Source of the DNA: an uncultured Lachnospiraceae bacterium
Lineage (GTDB): Bacteria; Bacillota; Clostridia; Lachnospirales; Lachnospiraceae
Assembly: GCA_945643825.1 (NCBI GenBank)
Contig: CALZEZ010000019.1
Location: 1 to 12,665 of the forward strand
Length of the DNA: 12,665 nucleotides
Direction: 5' to 3'
Below are positions 7,245 through 12,665 of the stretch, piece by piece (the first letter of the stretch is position 1; each line of letters starts with the position of its first letter). Made by a program: the position numbers and the translations under genes. The notes beneath the pieces are model-generated. The model was not told the origin of the DNA and did not search any database. It was given only the letters and a program-made list of their open reading frames with translations.

Positions 7245-7293
7245 AAAAGCCTAACAGTGTCTGCTATCGTAATTCTAACACTGTTAGGCTTTT
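7245..7293 (-). terminator. 16-bp-arm inverted repeat, probable intrinsic terminator of the upstream operon
   Basis: Perfect 16-base arms (7245-7260 and 7278-7293) surround a 17-base loop. Each stem has a GCC/GGC core flanked by A4 and T4, and on the minus strand the stem runs into TTTTTATTT. It begins 11 bases after the stop of the TIM-barrel gene, the expected place for a Rho-independent terminator. The A4/T4 flanks would allow it to work in both directions. The loop is longer than usual for a terminator, which fits a second role as regulator binding sites. Confidence 0.72.
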
Positions 7294-7301
7294 CTTGTAT
7301 A
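7272..7301 (-). promoter_or_regulatory. possible promoter of the TetR-GNAT pair
   Basis: A weak -35 (TATACA, 7296-7301), an 18-bp spacer and a -10 TAGAAT (7272-7277) on the minus strand. The predicted start near 7265 falls in the loop of the inverted repeat, so the tetR transcript would carry only the 3' arm and escape the terminator hairpin. The call rests on fair but imperfect boxes. Confidence 0.45.
7275..7287. promoter_or_regulatory. candidate TetR operator
   Basis: CTAACACTGTTAG is a palindrome with perfect 6-bp arms about one central base. It covers part of the -10 box of the likely tetR promoter. A related but imperfect copy (CTAACAGTGTCTG) lies at 7251-7263. Operators of self-regulating TetR proteins commonly have this size, symmetry and place. 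No binding data support it. Confidence 0.55.
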
Positions 7302-7304
7302 GAG

Positions 7305-8117
7305 TTATTTTAACCATTTTACAGATTTTCTAAGTGCTTCAATCGTCTTGGTTTCAAGAACACACCGGGCATTGCAGGCTTTCGCCAAATCCAATCGTCC
7401 GGCTAAATCTATCTCCCCATCGCCTAATGCCAGATGGTTTTGGGGAGGGTTTTCCCGCCCGTCATGAATATGAAAATGCCTGAGAGAATCCTTATGTGCC
7501 AACAAAAACGGTACATCCCTCTCCTCAGCTGCCTTGGAATGTCCGATATCCCATGTCAGTACAAAGCATGGACTCTCAAGCAGATATTCGATAGCTTTTT
7601 TCTCATAATCACGAAAGCCCTCTGTATTCTCAACCGCAATCCTGATATCTGCATCCCCGATCCATTTCTCGCAGGATTCCCGAAATTTCTTAAAATAATC
7701 CAGATACACCGGGAAGTCCCTGTCATACATCTGTACCTTGCGATCCGGCAACGTGATATAGATGCCATGATGCATGTGCATATTGATGGTAAGTGGCTGA
7801 TCCTTCCTGCCGAAAGCATTCTTGAGAGGAAGAAGCTTCTTTGCTACCTCAATGGTTCTTCTCACCGTCTCTAAATATGCCTCCCGCACGAGTGGGTTAA
7901 AATCAGCAATATTCAGATTTTCATCGAGGTGGATCGTGTAATAGATACCACTCTCCTCTGCCAGACGATAAAACTCCTCCCAGCTTTCCAGCCTGTCAAG
8001 CTGATACTCCGGAAAATTCATGTTTAACTCGATAAAAGAAAGACCAAGCTCCCTGCACAGCGCGATATTCTGCGCAAGTGTTTTATTCTCAATCAAAGTC
8101 GGCATCCCATATTGCAT
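7305..8117 (-). CDS. sugar phosphate isomerase/epimerase-like TIM-barrel protein (AP endonuclease family 2 fold)
   Basis: This 270-residue protein fits the xylose isomerase-like TIM barrel family (AP_endonuc_2). Likely metal ligands and active-site residues sit at the usual strand ends: H63, H113/H115, E163 (AVENTEG), D190 with H193 (DIGH), H216/H218 (HFHIHDG) and E255 (LETK). Members isomerise or epimerise sugars and related polyols, or act as endonucleases IV; the length and motifs favour a sugar-metabolising enzyme but give no substrate. The ATG at 8117 overlaps the hydrolase stop in TGATG and has AAGGAG 8 bases upstream; a GTG at 8120 is possible with 5-base spacing. It is the last gene of a three-gene unit and is followed by a terminator-like hairpin. 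Confidence 0.85.
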   Translation of the reverse strand: MQYGMPTLIENKTLAQNIALCRELGLSFIELNMNFPEYQLDRLESWEEFYRLAEESGIYYTIHLDENLNIADFNPLVREAYLETVRRTIEVAKKLLPLKNAFGRKDQPLTINMHMHHGIYITLPDRKVQMYDRDFPVYLDYFKKFRESCEKWIGDADIRIAVENTEGFRDYEKKAIEYLLESPCFVLTWDIGHSKAAEERDVPFLLAHKDSLRHFHIHDGRENPPQNHLALGDGEIDLAGRLDLAKACNARCVLETKTIEALRKSVKWLK

Positions 8118-9196
8118 CACTGCAGCTCCTTTAGCAATTTTATTCCGTAAACGGATGCCGGAATCCGGTAGTTCGGTGACAGGTTGGAAAGAACAACCAC
8201 AGCCGTTTTTGTCTCAGGCGCAAAGCCCAGATAGCTGTTATAATCGCTTGTCCCTCCATTGTGCCAGATAAATCCGTTCTTTTCATCATGGATCCATGCC
8301 ATACCCATGGCATCCGCATGCATATCAAACAGGGCATAGTTGTCCGTCGTAGCGTTCACTTTTTTTAATACCTTGTGGGTATCCGCAAAGATTCCCTTAT
8401 TATCCAACTGGTAAGAGGCATAGCGAAGCATATCCTCGATATCAGAAACCACAGCGCCTGCCGAAAGATAGGAATCGTCCCGATTCCAGTCCCAGCCGTT
8501 GGGAAGTTCTCCCCTGCCGGACGAAATATGGGAATTGGTCATCTGATGCTCTTTTAGAAAATTGTCTGCAAGATCCGCATACTCTTCACTGTAAACATTT
8601 TCTAACACAAGCCCGAGCGCAGCATAGCCAAAATTGGAATATTTCCAGGGATTGTCCTCCTTCTTCTGTTTCCACTTGCCCAGTCTGTTAAGCATCATCT
8701 CATCCGTCACACCATAGAAGCTGTTACGCCCTGCAAAAAAATTGCCGGTCATCGGACTTTCATAATAAAAAGAAGGAAATCCGGAGGTGTGGGTGAGAAT
8801 ATCCTGTATCGTCGGATAATTCTTGTCATGCGGCAGCTTCAGATATTTATCCAGCGGATCCGACAGATTGATTTTGCCCTCCTCGACCGCCTGGGCGATC
8901 ATAGTCGCCGTCATCGTCTTTGTGAGCGAACCGATCTCATAGGGATAAAGCGTGTCCGGAAGCTCACGCCCATCCTGCCCGTAAACCTTCCATGTCGCCT
9001 CTCCATTCTGAATCACTCCTACCGAAATAACAGCATCTGCCTTTCCCCGCAGGGTATAGGTCAGACAGTCTGCAGCCGACATATCCGGAATCTTCGCCAT
9101 CTGTCTTTTTATTATCGTCTGAATTATCAAAAATGCGATTACTGCCAACACTATGACAGCACAAATAATAATAATTACCATATGCCTTTTCTTCAT
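8117..9196 (-). CDS. membrane-anchored serine hydrolase, beta-lactamase/PBP4* family
   Basis: This 359-residue protein has an N-terminal basic stretch and a hydrophobic helix at residues 7-27, without a clear cleavage site or lipobox, so it is probably anchored with its catalytic part outside the cell. The class C beta-lactamase fold motifs are complete: S90-x-x-K93 (SLTK), Y186-S-N188, and H312-N-G (HNGG) in the KTG position. Relatives include D-aminopeptidases, esterases and penicillin-binding proteins; real beta-lactam resistance is not implied. I chose the ATG at 9196 because GGAG/GAGG lies 4 to 7 bases upstream; an ATG at 9226 would overlap the previous gene and place ten residues ahead of the signal anchor. 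It lies 19 bases after the Fe-S protein gene. Confidence 0.92.
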   Translation of the reverse strand: MKKRHMVIIIICAVIVLAVIAFLIIQTIIKRQMAKIPDMSAADCLTYTLRGKADAVISVGVIQNGEATWKVYGQDGRELPDTLYPYEIGSLTKTMTATMIAQAVEEGKINLSDPLDKYLKLPHDKNYPTIQDILTHTSGFPSFYYESPMTGNFFAGRNSFYGVTDEMMLNRLGKWKQKKEDNPWKYSNFGYAALGLVLENVYSEEYADLADNFLKEHQMTNSHISSGRGELPNGWDWNRDDSYLSAGAVVSDIEDMLRYASYQLDNKGIFADTHKVLKKVNATTDNYALFDMHADAMGMAWIHDEKNGFIWHNGGTSDYNSYLGFAPETKTAVVVLSNLSPNYRIPASVYGIKLLKELQ

Positions 9197-9215
9197 CGTT
9201 CCTCTCCAAGCACTA

Positions 9216-9857
9216 CTAATGCCCATTCCTTGGACACATTGCTCTGCAGCGGTTGCAGTCTACCGTTCCAAAGCCGCGGGCATTCGTCCCGTAGGTGTTG
9301 GTTCTGCACGCCTTCTGATTCACACCATCCTCTGTTATCGCATGAACCGGACAGTTATCGATACACTTCGTGCATCCTTTGATGCAGATTCCGGTCACGA
9401 GCGGATCTGACTCAAGCTCTAAGTCCGTCAACAGAATGCCAAGCACCAGTCTGTTCCCATAGGTTTCATTTAACAGTAGGGTGCTCTTACCGATCTCACC
9501 CAGTCCGCATGCCGCTGCCGCGTGCTTCATTGAAACAAGTCCTTTTCCATGCATCCGCTCGGCATCCCAGTACTCATAGGGTCCGTCCGCCGGCATCGGC
9601 ACCGCGTGGCAGTTATAGGTCTCCTCCAGCTTTTTTGCCGTTTTTAACAAAAGCTCGTCCATCACGGTACAGATTAATTCGTTATAGTGAGCGTAAATCA
9701 GTCTCGCTTCCACATCAAATAAGCCTTTGGGCAATGCGATTCCAAAGGCAATAACAGATTTACATTTATTCCATATATCGGTCGGAGCAAAGCTCTGCGG
9801 AAAGCTCTCAAACCGTTCTATCGCTCCGATTCCACAGACATCTGCTCCGTTTTCCAA
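9216..9857 (-). CDS. short QueG-like double [4Fe-4S] cluster protein, start codon uncertain
   Basis: From the TTG at 9857 the protein has 213 residues. Its C-terminus has two ferredoxin-type cysteine sets: C158, C162, C165, C169-P and C201, C204, C208, with C184 as the probable eighth ligand. The N-terminal part resembles epoxyqueuosine reductase (QueG), but the HEAT-like C-terminus of true QueG is absent, so this belongs to the short, uncharacterised clostridial relatives and a tRNA role is doubtful. The reading frame continues upstream of the TTG with family-like residues (KKEEWIKQYA) back to a stop, without any ATG, GTG or TTG. ATA at 9896, next to AGGAGAGG, and ATT at 9872 are the only near-start codons there. 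The true start is thus unresolved. It is first in a unit with the serine hydrolase and TIM-barrel genes. Confidence 0.85.
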   Translation of the reverse strand: MENGADVCGIGAIERFESFPQSFAPTDIWNKCKSVIAFGIALPKGLFDVEARLIYAHYNELICTVMDELLLKTAKKLEETYNCHAVPMPADGPYEYWDAERMHGKGLVSMKHAAAACGLGEIGKSTLLLNETYGNRLVLGILLTDLELESDPLVTGICIKGCTKCIDNCPVHAITEDGVNQKACRTNTYGTNARGFGTVDCNRCRAMCPRNGH

Positions 9858-9921
9858 CGCATATTGCTTAATCCATTCCTCTTTTTTGAAAGGTATCCTC
9901 TCCTATCTCTGTCTTATGTGC

Positions 9922-9939
9922 TTTTAACCATCGTTAAAA
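9922..9939. repeat. 18-bp palindrome in the leader of the Fe-S protein gene
   Basis: TTTTAACCATCGTTAAAA has perfect 7-base arms about a 4-base centre. It lies about 7 to 25 bases after the predicted transcription start of the Fe-S gene unit. It could be an operator or a short leader hairpin; which is unknown. Confidence 0.5.
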
Positions 9940-9952
9940 TAAAGATAAAAGA

Positions 9953-9981
9953 AGTATAGAATAGCCCGACTGACATGTCAA
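9953..9981 (-). promoter_or_regulatory. strong sigma-A promoter of the Fe-S protein/serine hydrolase/TIM-barrel unit
   Basis: Perfect -35 TTGACA (9976-9981), a 17-bp spacer, and -10 TATACT (9953-9958) on the minus strand. Transcription would start near 9946, about 50 bases before the AGGAGAGG (9897-9904) that precedes the Fe-S gene. The -35 overlaps a perfect 10-bp palindrome, TGACATGTCA (9971-9980), a possible operator. The promoter sits 10 bases after the stop of the XRE-AbrB regulator, whose target it may be. Confidence 0.83.
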
Positions 9982-9991
9982 GCATCCTGTC

Positions 9992-10417
9992 TTATTCTTT
10001 GGCATCTCTGATTGCCTGAAGCAGGTTTACCAGTTCTTTTTCCTTGATGATCGCAATCCCCTGCGCTTCATCCCCCATGACAATCAGATCATCTCCCGGA
10101 TTTATATCAAAAATCTTTCTGGCTTTTGCCGGAATTACAATCTGTCCTTTGTCTCCCACGCGAACCTTTCCAAATATATGCTTTCCCTTCGGCGAAATTC
10201 CCATACCATAATCATCCTCGTTCTTGTGATTGACCAGATCGTCCATTGTCACGCCAAACACGTCAGCGATTGCCTTACACTTCTCAATATCCGGAAAGGA
10301 TTCGCCGGTTTCGTATTTGGACAGAGTCTGTCTGGACACCATGATCTTCTCAGCCAGCTCCTCCTGCGACATATTATGAAGCTTTCTAAGTTCTAAAAGA
10401 TTTTCGGCGAATCTCAT
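9992..10417 (-). CDS. XRE-family regulator fused to an AbrB/SpoVT swapped-hairpin domain
   Basis: This 141-residue protein carries two DNA-binding modules. Residues 1-62 form a helix-turn-helix of the XRE/Cro type (recognition region about 17-37: MSQEELAEKIMVSRQTLSKY). Residues about 83-127 form an AbrB/MazE/SpoVT swapped hairpin (KVRVGDKGQIVIPAKARKIF, then NPGDDLIVMG). Such fusions occur in Clostridia as transition-state-like or operon-specific regulators. The ATG at 10417 overlaps the acyltransferase stop as ATGA and has GGAGG 9 bases upstream, so the two genes are translationally coupled. A strong promoter with a palindromic -35 follows directly downstream and is a plausible target. Confidence 0.92.
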   Translation of the reverse strand: MRFAENLLELRKLHNMSQEELAEKIMVSRQTLSKYETGESFPDIEKCKAIADVFGVTMDDLVNHKNEDDYGMGISPKGKHIFGKVRVGDKGQIVIPAKARKIFDINPGDDLIVMGDEAQGIAIIKEKELVNLLQAIRDAKE

Positions 10418-11490
10418 TTTTTCTTTCCTCCGATACCGCAGATACACCATCTAAGAACAGGGATACGGCTGATTACTTCATATAGTACAAGTGCACCGCC
10501 AAATGCGCAGATGCCGGTTACGATGTAGCTACCGACAACAGGCATGTTCGGCAGATACTGCGATAAGAGCCAGGCACCAGCCGCAAGTGTCAGATAGTGG
10601 AATAAATAAATTCCCCAGGACTTCTTTGTCATCCATTTGGTGAAAGCATTTTCAAAATTGCCCCATTTCTTCATCGCAGCGAGAATTCCAAGCGTCGCAA
10701 TCCACGCATAGACATTGCAAAGCAGTGTATCCAACACCTCATGGCTCGCGTAGGGCTTCTGCCAGAAGCAGACAACCTCGGCCACACAAAGCACTAACAT
10801 CGCAACAAGAAGCGGCAGCCAGTATTTTGAAAGTCTGTCCATCACTTCCTCGTGAGAGAGTACAAAATAGCCGATGAAAAAGCCTGCACCATAGATTCCA
10901 AACCGATACACAATGATGACCGGCGTATTAAAAAGCTGCGCACCACCCCAGATTATGAGCACAAGTACTAATAAAATGAAAATATTGGCTTTGGAACAAA
11001 ATTCGTAGAAACGATCTCTCTCAATCTTTCTTATCAGCACAAGAAGCAGGCAAAGCAGCCAAAGCGTCTGAATATACCACATCGGTCCGGTGCCACTGCT
11101 CGCCATGATCAGAAAGAGTATCGGTCCTGGTACGGCACCCGCCATATTGACGTAGGCACCGCTAAGCTGCAGATTAAGGTAACCCAGAATCCACCAGAAT
11201 ACCAGCAGACCTATGGTACTCGGAACAAGAAGCTTTCTTGTTTTAGAGCGCACAAATTCTTTATGTGTGTGCTTATCGAGATAGAATCTCGCACTCATGC
11301 CCGAGACAACGAACAACAACAGCATGAACCAGGGATAGACAATGTATAAATAGGTATCCTGGAGCTGTACTTTGCCCGGAGTTCCAAGCACACCGGCTGT
11401 CTCAACTCCGTTAAACATGTAAATGACATGATAAATCACAACCAATACAATGGTGATCCATCTGATGTTATCTATGTAGGTTTTTCTCAT
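10414..11490 (-). CDS. acyltransferase family 3 membrane protein
   Basis: This 358-residue polytopic protein, with about ten predicted membrane helices, belongs to the Acyltransferase_3 family, which O-acylates cell-surface glycans, lipids or small molecules at the membrane. The family R-x10-H motif is present in the first helix (R10 and H21). The start is supported by AAAGGTGG 7 bases before the ATG at 11490. It ends in the sequence that also serves as the ribosome binding site and start of the XRE-AbrB gene. The acceptor is unknown, and no polysaccharide genes are adjacent; a role in envelope modification is inferred. Confidence 0.9.
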   Translation of the reverse strand: MRKTYIDNIRWITIVLVVIYHVIYMFNGVETAGVLGTPGKVQLQDTYLYIVYPWFMLLLFVVSGMSARFYLDKHTHKEFVRSKTRKLLVPSTIGLLVFWWILGYLNLQLSGAYVNMAGAVPGPILFLIMASSGTGPMWYIQTLWLLCLLLVLIRKIERDRFYEFCSKANIFILLVLVLIIWGGAQLFNTPVIIVYRFGIYGAGFFIGYFVLSHEEVMDRLSKYWLPLLVAMLVLCVAEVVCFWQKPYASHEVLDTLLCNVYAWIATLGILAAMKKWGNFENAFTKWMTKKSWGIYLFHYLTLAAGAWLLSQYLPNMPVVGSYIVTGICAFGGALVLYEVISRIPVLRWCICGIGGKKK

Positions 11491-11526
11491 ACAAATACCA
11501 CCTTTGCTATTATTTTTAACAAAAGT

Positions 11527-11556
11527 ATAATAAATCCCACATAGTTATTCTACCAA
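11527..11556 (-). promoter_or_regulatory. possible promoter of the acyltransferase-regulator pair
   Basis: TTGGTA (11551-11556), an 18-bp spacer and TATTAT (11527-11532) on the minus strand, inside the 95-base gap after the ATC hydrolase gene. An overlapping TATACT (11524-11529) would need a 21-bp spacer. The boxes are moderate, but this is the only gap that could hold a promoter for the pair. Confidence 0.5.
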
Positions 11557-11585
11557 CAAAGCATAACATTTTGAGCGAATTTATG

Positions 11586-12185
11586 TTAAAAATTGTGGCG
11601 TTTAATCCTCATAATGAAATTACAGCAGTCATCTCCTCTGCCAAGCGTCTGTGTTCTCTCCCAGGAAAGCTTCGGATGAAGATGCCCATAGGTGATATCA
11701 TCAGAGTTGCAGAAGGCAGTCGTCAGTTCCGGGCACTGGTTCTCCTTGCACTTGGCAAAATAAGGGCAAACCCTCATATCAATATGACAGTTTTCCCAGG
11801 TTGTCTCCTGATCCGTCATCTCAAAACCTGACTTTGTTCCAAAGATTTTATGGATCACACCTGCCATCAGCCGGGGAACAAGTCGATAGACTCCGGGAAT
11901 CCTGCACAGCTTCTGCAGCTTCCGCTCCATCACCACACACCTGTCTGCAAAATACTTCTCGACTATGGCATATGCCTGCTCCGCGTCCCCTGTCACAGCG
12001 CTATAGGTCTTATAAAAAGCGATGCAAGGGTAAATCTTTGCCGTGGTATGCATGGTAACCTTTTTTGACTTTCCCTCATCCACCCTGCAAAGCTCGGCGC
12101 AAAATATTCCTGCCTGCTCCCGTATCTGCTTTCGGCTTTCCTCATCACATTGCATCCTTTCAAACAAATCGTGTAATACATTCAT
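11586..12185 (-). CDS. L-2-amino-thiazoline-4-carboxylate hydrolase family protein
   Basis: This 199-residue cytoplasmic protein matches the ATC hydrolase family, named after a Pseudomonas enzyme that opens D,L-2-amino-thiazoline-4-carboxylate on the way to L-cysteine. The conserved C-terminal part is recognisable by eye: a cysteine-rich stretch C140, C146, C151 and C159, then D162-D163, R177-T-x-T180 and a CC pair at 187-188. Many clostridial members have no known substrate and probably do other chemistry, so the name is a family label rather than an activity. The ATG at 12185 has GGAGGGG about 9 bases upstream. It lies 25 bases after the membrane protein gene and is likely co-transcribed with it. 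Confidence 0.82.
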   Translation of the reverse strand: MNVLHDLFERMQCDEESRKQIREQAGIFCAELCRVDEGKSKKVTMHTTAKIYPCIAFYKTYSAVTGDAEQAYAIVEKYFADRCVVMERKLQKLCRIPGVYRLVPRLMAGVIHKIFGTKSGFEMTDQETTWENCHIDMRVCPYFAKCKENQCPELTTAFCNSDDITYGHLHPKLSWERTQTLGRGDDCCNFIMRIKRHNF

Positions 12186-12210
12186 AGAAAGCTACCCCTC
12201 CCTAAAATCA

Positions 12211-12665
12211 TTATACTAACAAGATGGCTAATATGCCATACATTGCAAGTCCAAGGCTTGCTGCACAGCAGCTCGGTGCGTCGATGAATATCTTAAGTCC
12301 GGTTGCACGAAGCAGCAGTCCAAGAATCTGAAACACCAACGGATTCAGGATAATGCACCAAAGCGGCAGTGCGAGGATTCCTGTTGCAATCAAAATCATG
12401 ACAGTCACAGCCGGTACAATGACCAGCATGGAGTACAAAACATAAAACGGAACATAGATCTGGCGAAACAGTCCTTCGATGACCTCCTCCGCTAACGCAA
12501 AGTCTGCCTTTGCCACGATCTTCCGGTAAACAGTGGGCATCATGCACAGAAAGGTATGTATCATAAATCCGCCCATTGCACCGCACAGAAACACAATTGT
12601 CATACCGACAGACAATGCCGCCCTCACCTGGTACAGCTTCAGCATAAGTGCAACAAAGCCACAGG
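12211..12665 (-). CDS. polytopic membrane protein of unknown function (N-terminus beyond window)
   Basis: The frame is open to the window edge, so the gene probably begins upstream; an ATG at 12645 lacks a ribosome binding site and is preceded by hydrophobic, coding-like codons. In the part seen (numbered from that Met) there are about four membrane helices, near residues 10-32, 64-87, 88-112 and 127-144. The last helix follows an APSCCAASLG stretch. I do not recognise a family with confidence. It precedes the ATC hydrolase family gene by 25 bases, so the two may act together, for example as transporter or membrane partner and enzyme, but this is only a neighbour-based guess. Confidence 0.75.
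   Translation of the reverse strand, partial: CGFVALMLKLYQVRAALSVGMTIVFLCGAMGGFMIHTFLCMMPTVYRKIVAKADFALAEEVIEGLFRQIYVPFYVLYSMLVIVPAVTVMILIATGILALPLWCIILNPLVFQILGLLLRATGLKIFIDAPSCCAASLGLAMYGILAILLV

Noticed and set aside
7245..7293. The inverted repeat as terminal repeats of a mobile element.
   Set aside because: Only 17 bases lie between the arms, there is no transposase, and the T-tract and position after a stop codon fit a terminator/operator.
8117..9196. The serine hydrolase as a beta-lactam resistance gene.
   Set aside because: The SxxK, YxN and HxG motifs define the broad PBP4*/esterase/D-aminopeptidase group; an HNG third motif and the membrane anchor give no specific support for beta-lactamase activity.
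11541..11590. Short inverted repeats (GTTAT/ATAAC, AACAT/ATGTT) after the ATC hydrolase gene as a terminator.
   Set aside because: The arms are only 5 bases, AT-rich and without a T-tract in the right place.
11571..11831. An 86-codon plus-strand frame at the acyltransferase/ATC hydrolase junction.
   Set aside because: Most of it is opposite the conserved C-terminus of the ATC hydrolase family gene, and it has no recognisable product.

Overview
This window looks like chromosomal DNA from an anaerobic Firmicute of the Clostridia, most likely a member of the Lachnospiraceae. The reasons are the strict-anaerobe oxygen-defence set (PerR, reverse rubrerythrin, flavin reductase-rubredoxin fusion), AGGAGG-type ribosome binding sites, sigma-A promoters of the TTGACA/TATAAT type, moderate GC content, and gene families common in gut Clostridia. 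Every convincing gene lies on the minus strand, so the text below reads from high to low coordinates. No gap between genes exceeds about 130 bases. I see no rRNA, tRNA, CRISPR array, insertion sequence or phage gene.

Right end (12665 to 9992): the 3' part of a polytopic membrane protein of unknown function, an L-2-amino-thiazoline-4-carboxylate (ATC) hydrolase family protein, then a two-gene unit in which an acyltransferase-3 membrane protein overlaps, by ATGA, a regulator fusing an XRE helix-turn-helix to an AbrB/SpoVT swapped-hairpin domain.

Middle (9981 to 6146): a strong promoter (TTGACA, 17 bp, TATACT) drives a short QueG-like double [4Fe-4S] protein, a membrane-anchored serine beta-lactamase-like hydrolase and a TIM-barrel sugar-phosphate isomerase/epimerase-like protein. 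These are closely spaced or overlapping. A 16-bp-arm inverted repeat then separates them from a TetR regulator overlapped by a GNAT acetyltransferase. That repeat looks like both a terminator and a TetR operator.

Left (6084 to 1): a membrane c-di-GMP phosphodiesterase (degenerate GGDEF plus complete EAL) precedes a peroxide-response operon. This operon starts from a sigma-A promoter whose -35 box covers the stop codon of the EAL gene, with a Fur/PerR-type palindrome at the start site. Its order is perR, reverse rubrerythrin, an atypical NAD(P)-binding SDR/epimerase, a flavin reductase-rubredoxin fusion (Hrb-like), and a TPR-DUF4037 protein with a nucleotidyltransferase signature that runs off the window.

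Reverse rubrerythrin and the flavin reductase-rubredoxin protein plausibly form a peroxide/oxygen-reducing electron chain under PerR control. The SDR and TPR-DUF4037 genes are the least explained members of this operon and the best leads for new biology. I found no clear-cut undescribed defence or mobile system.
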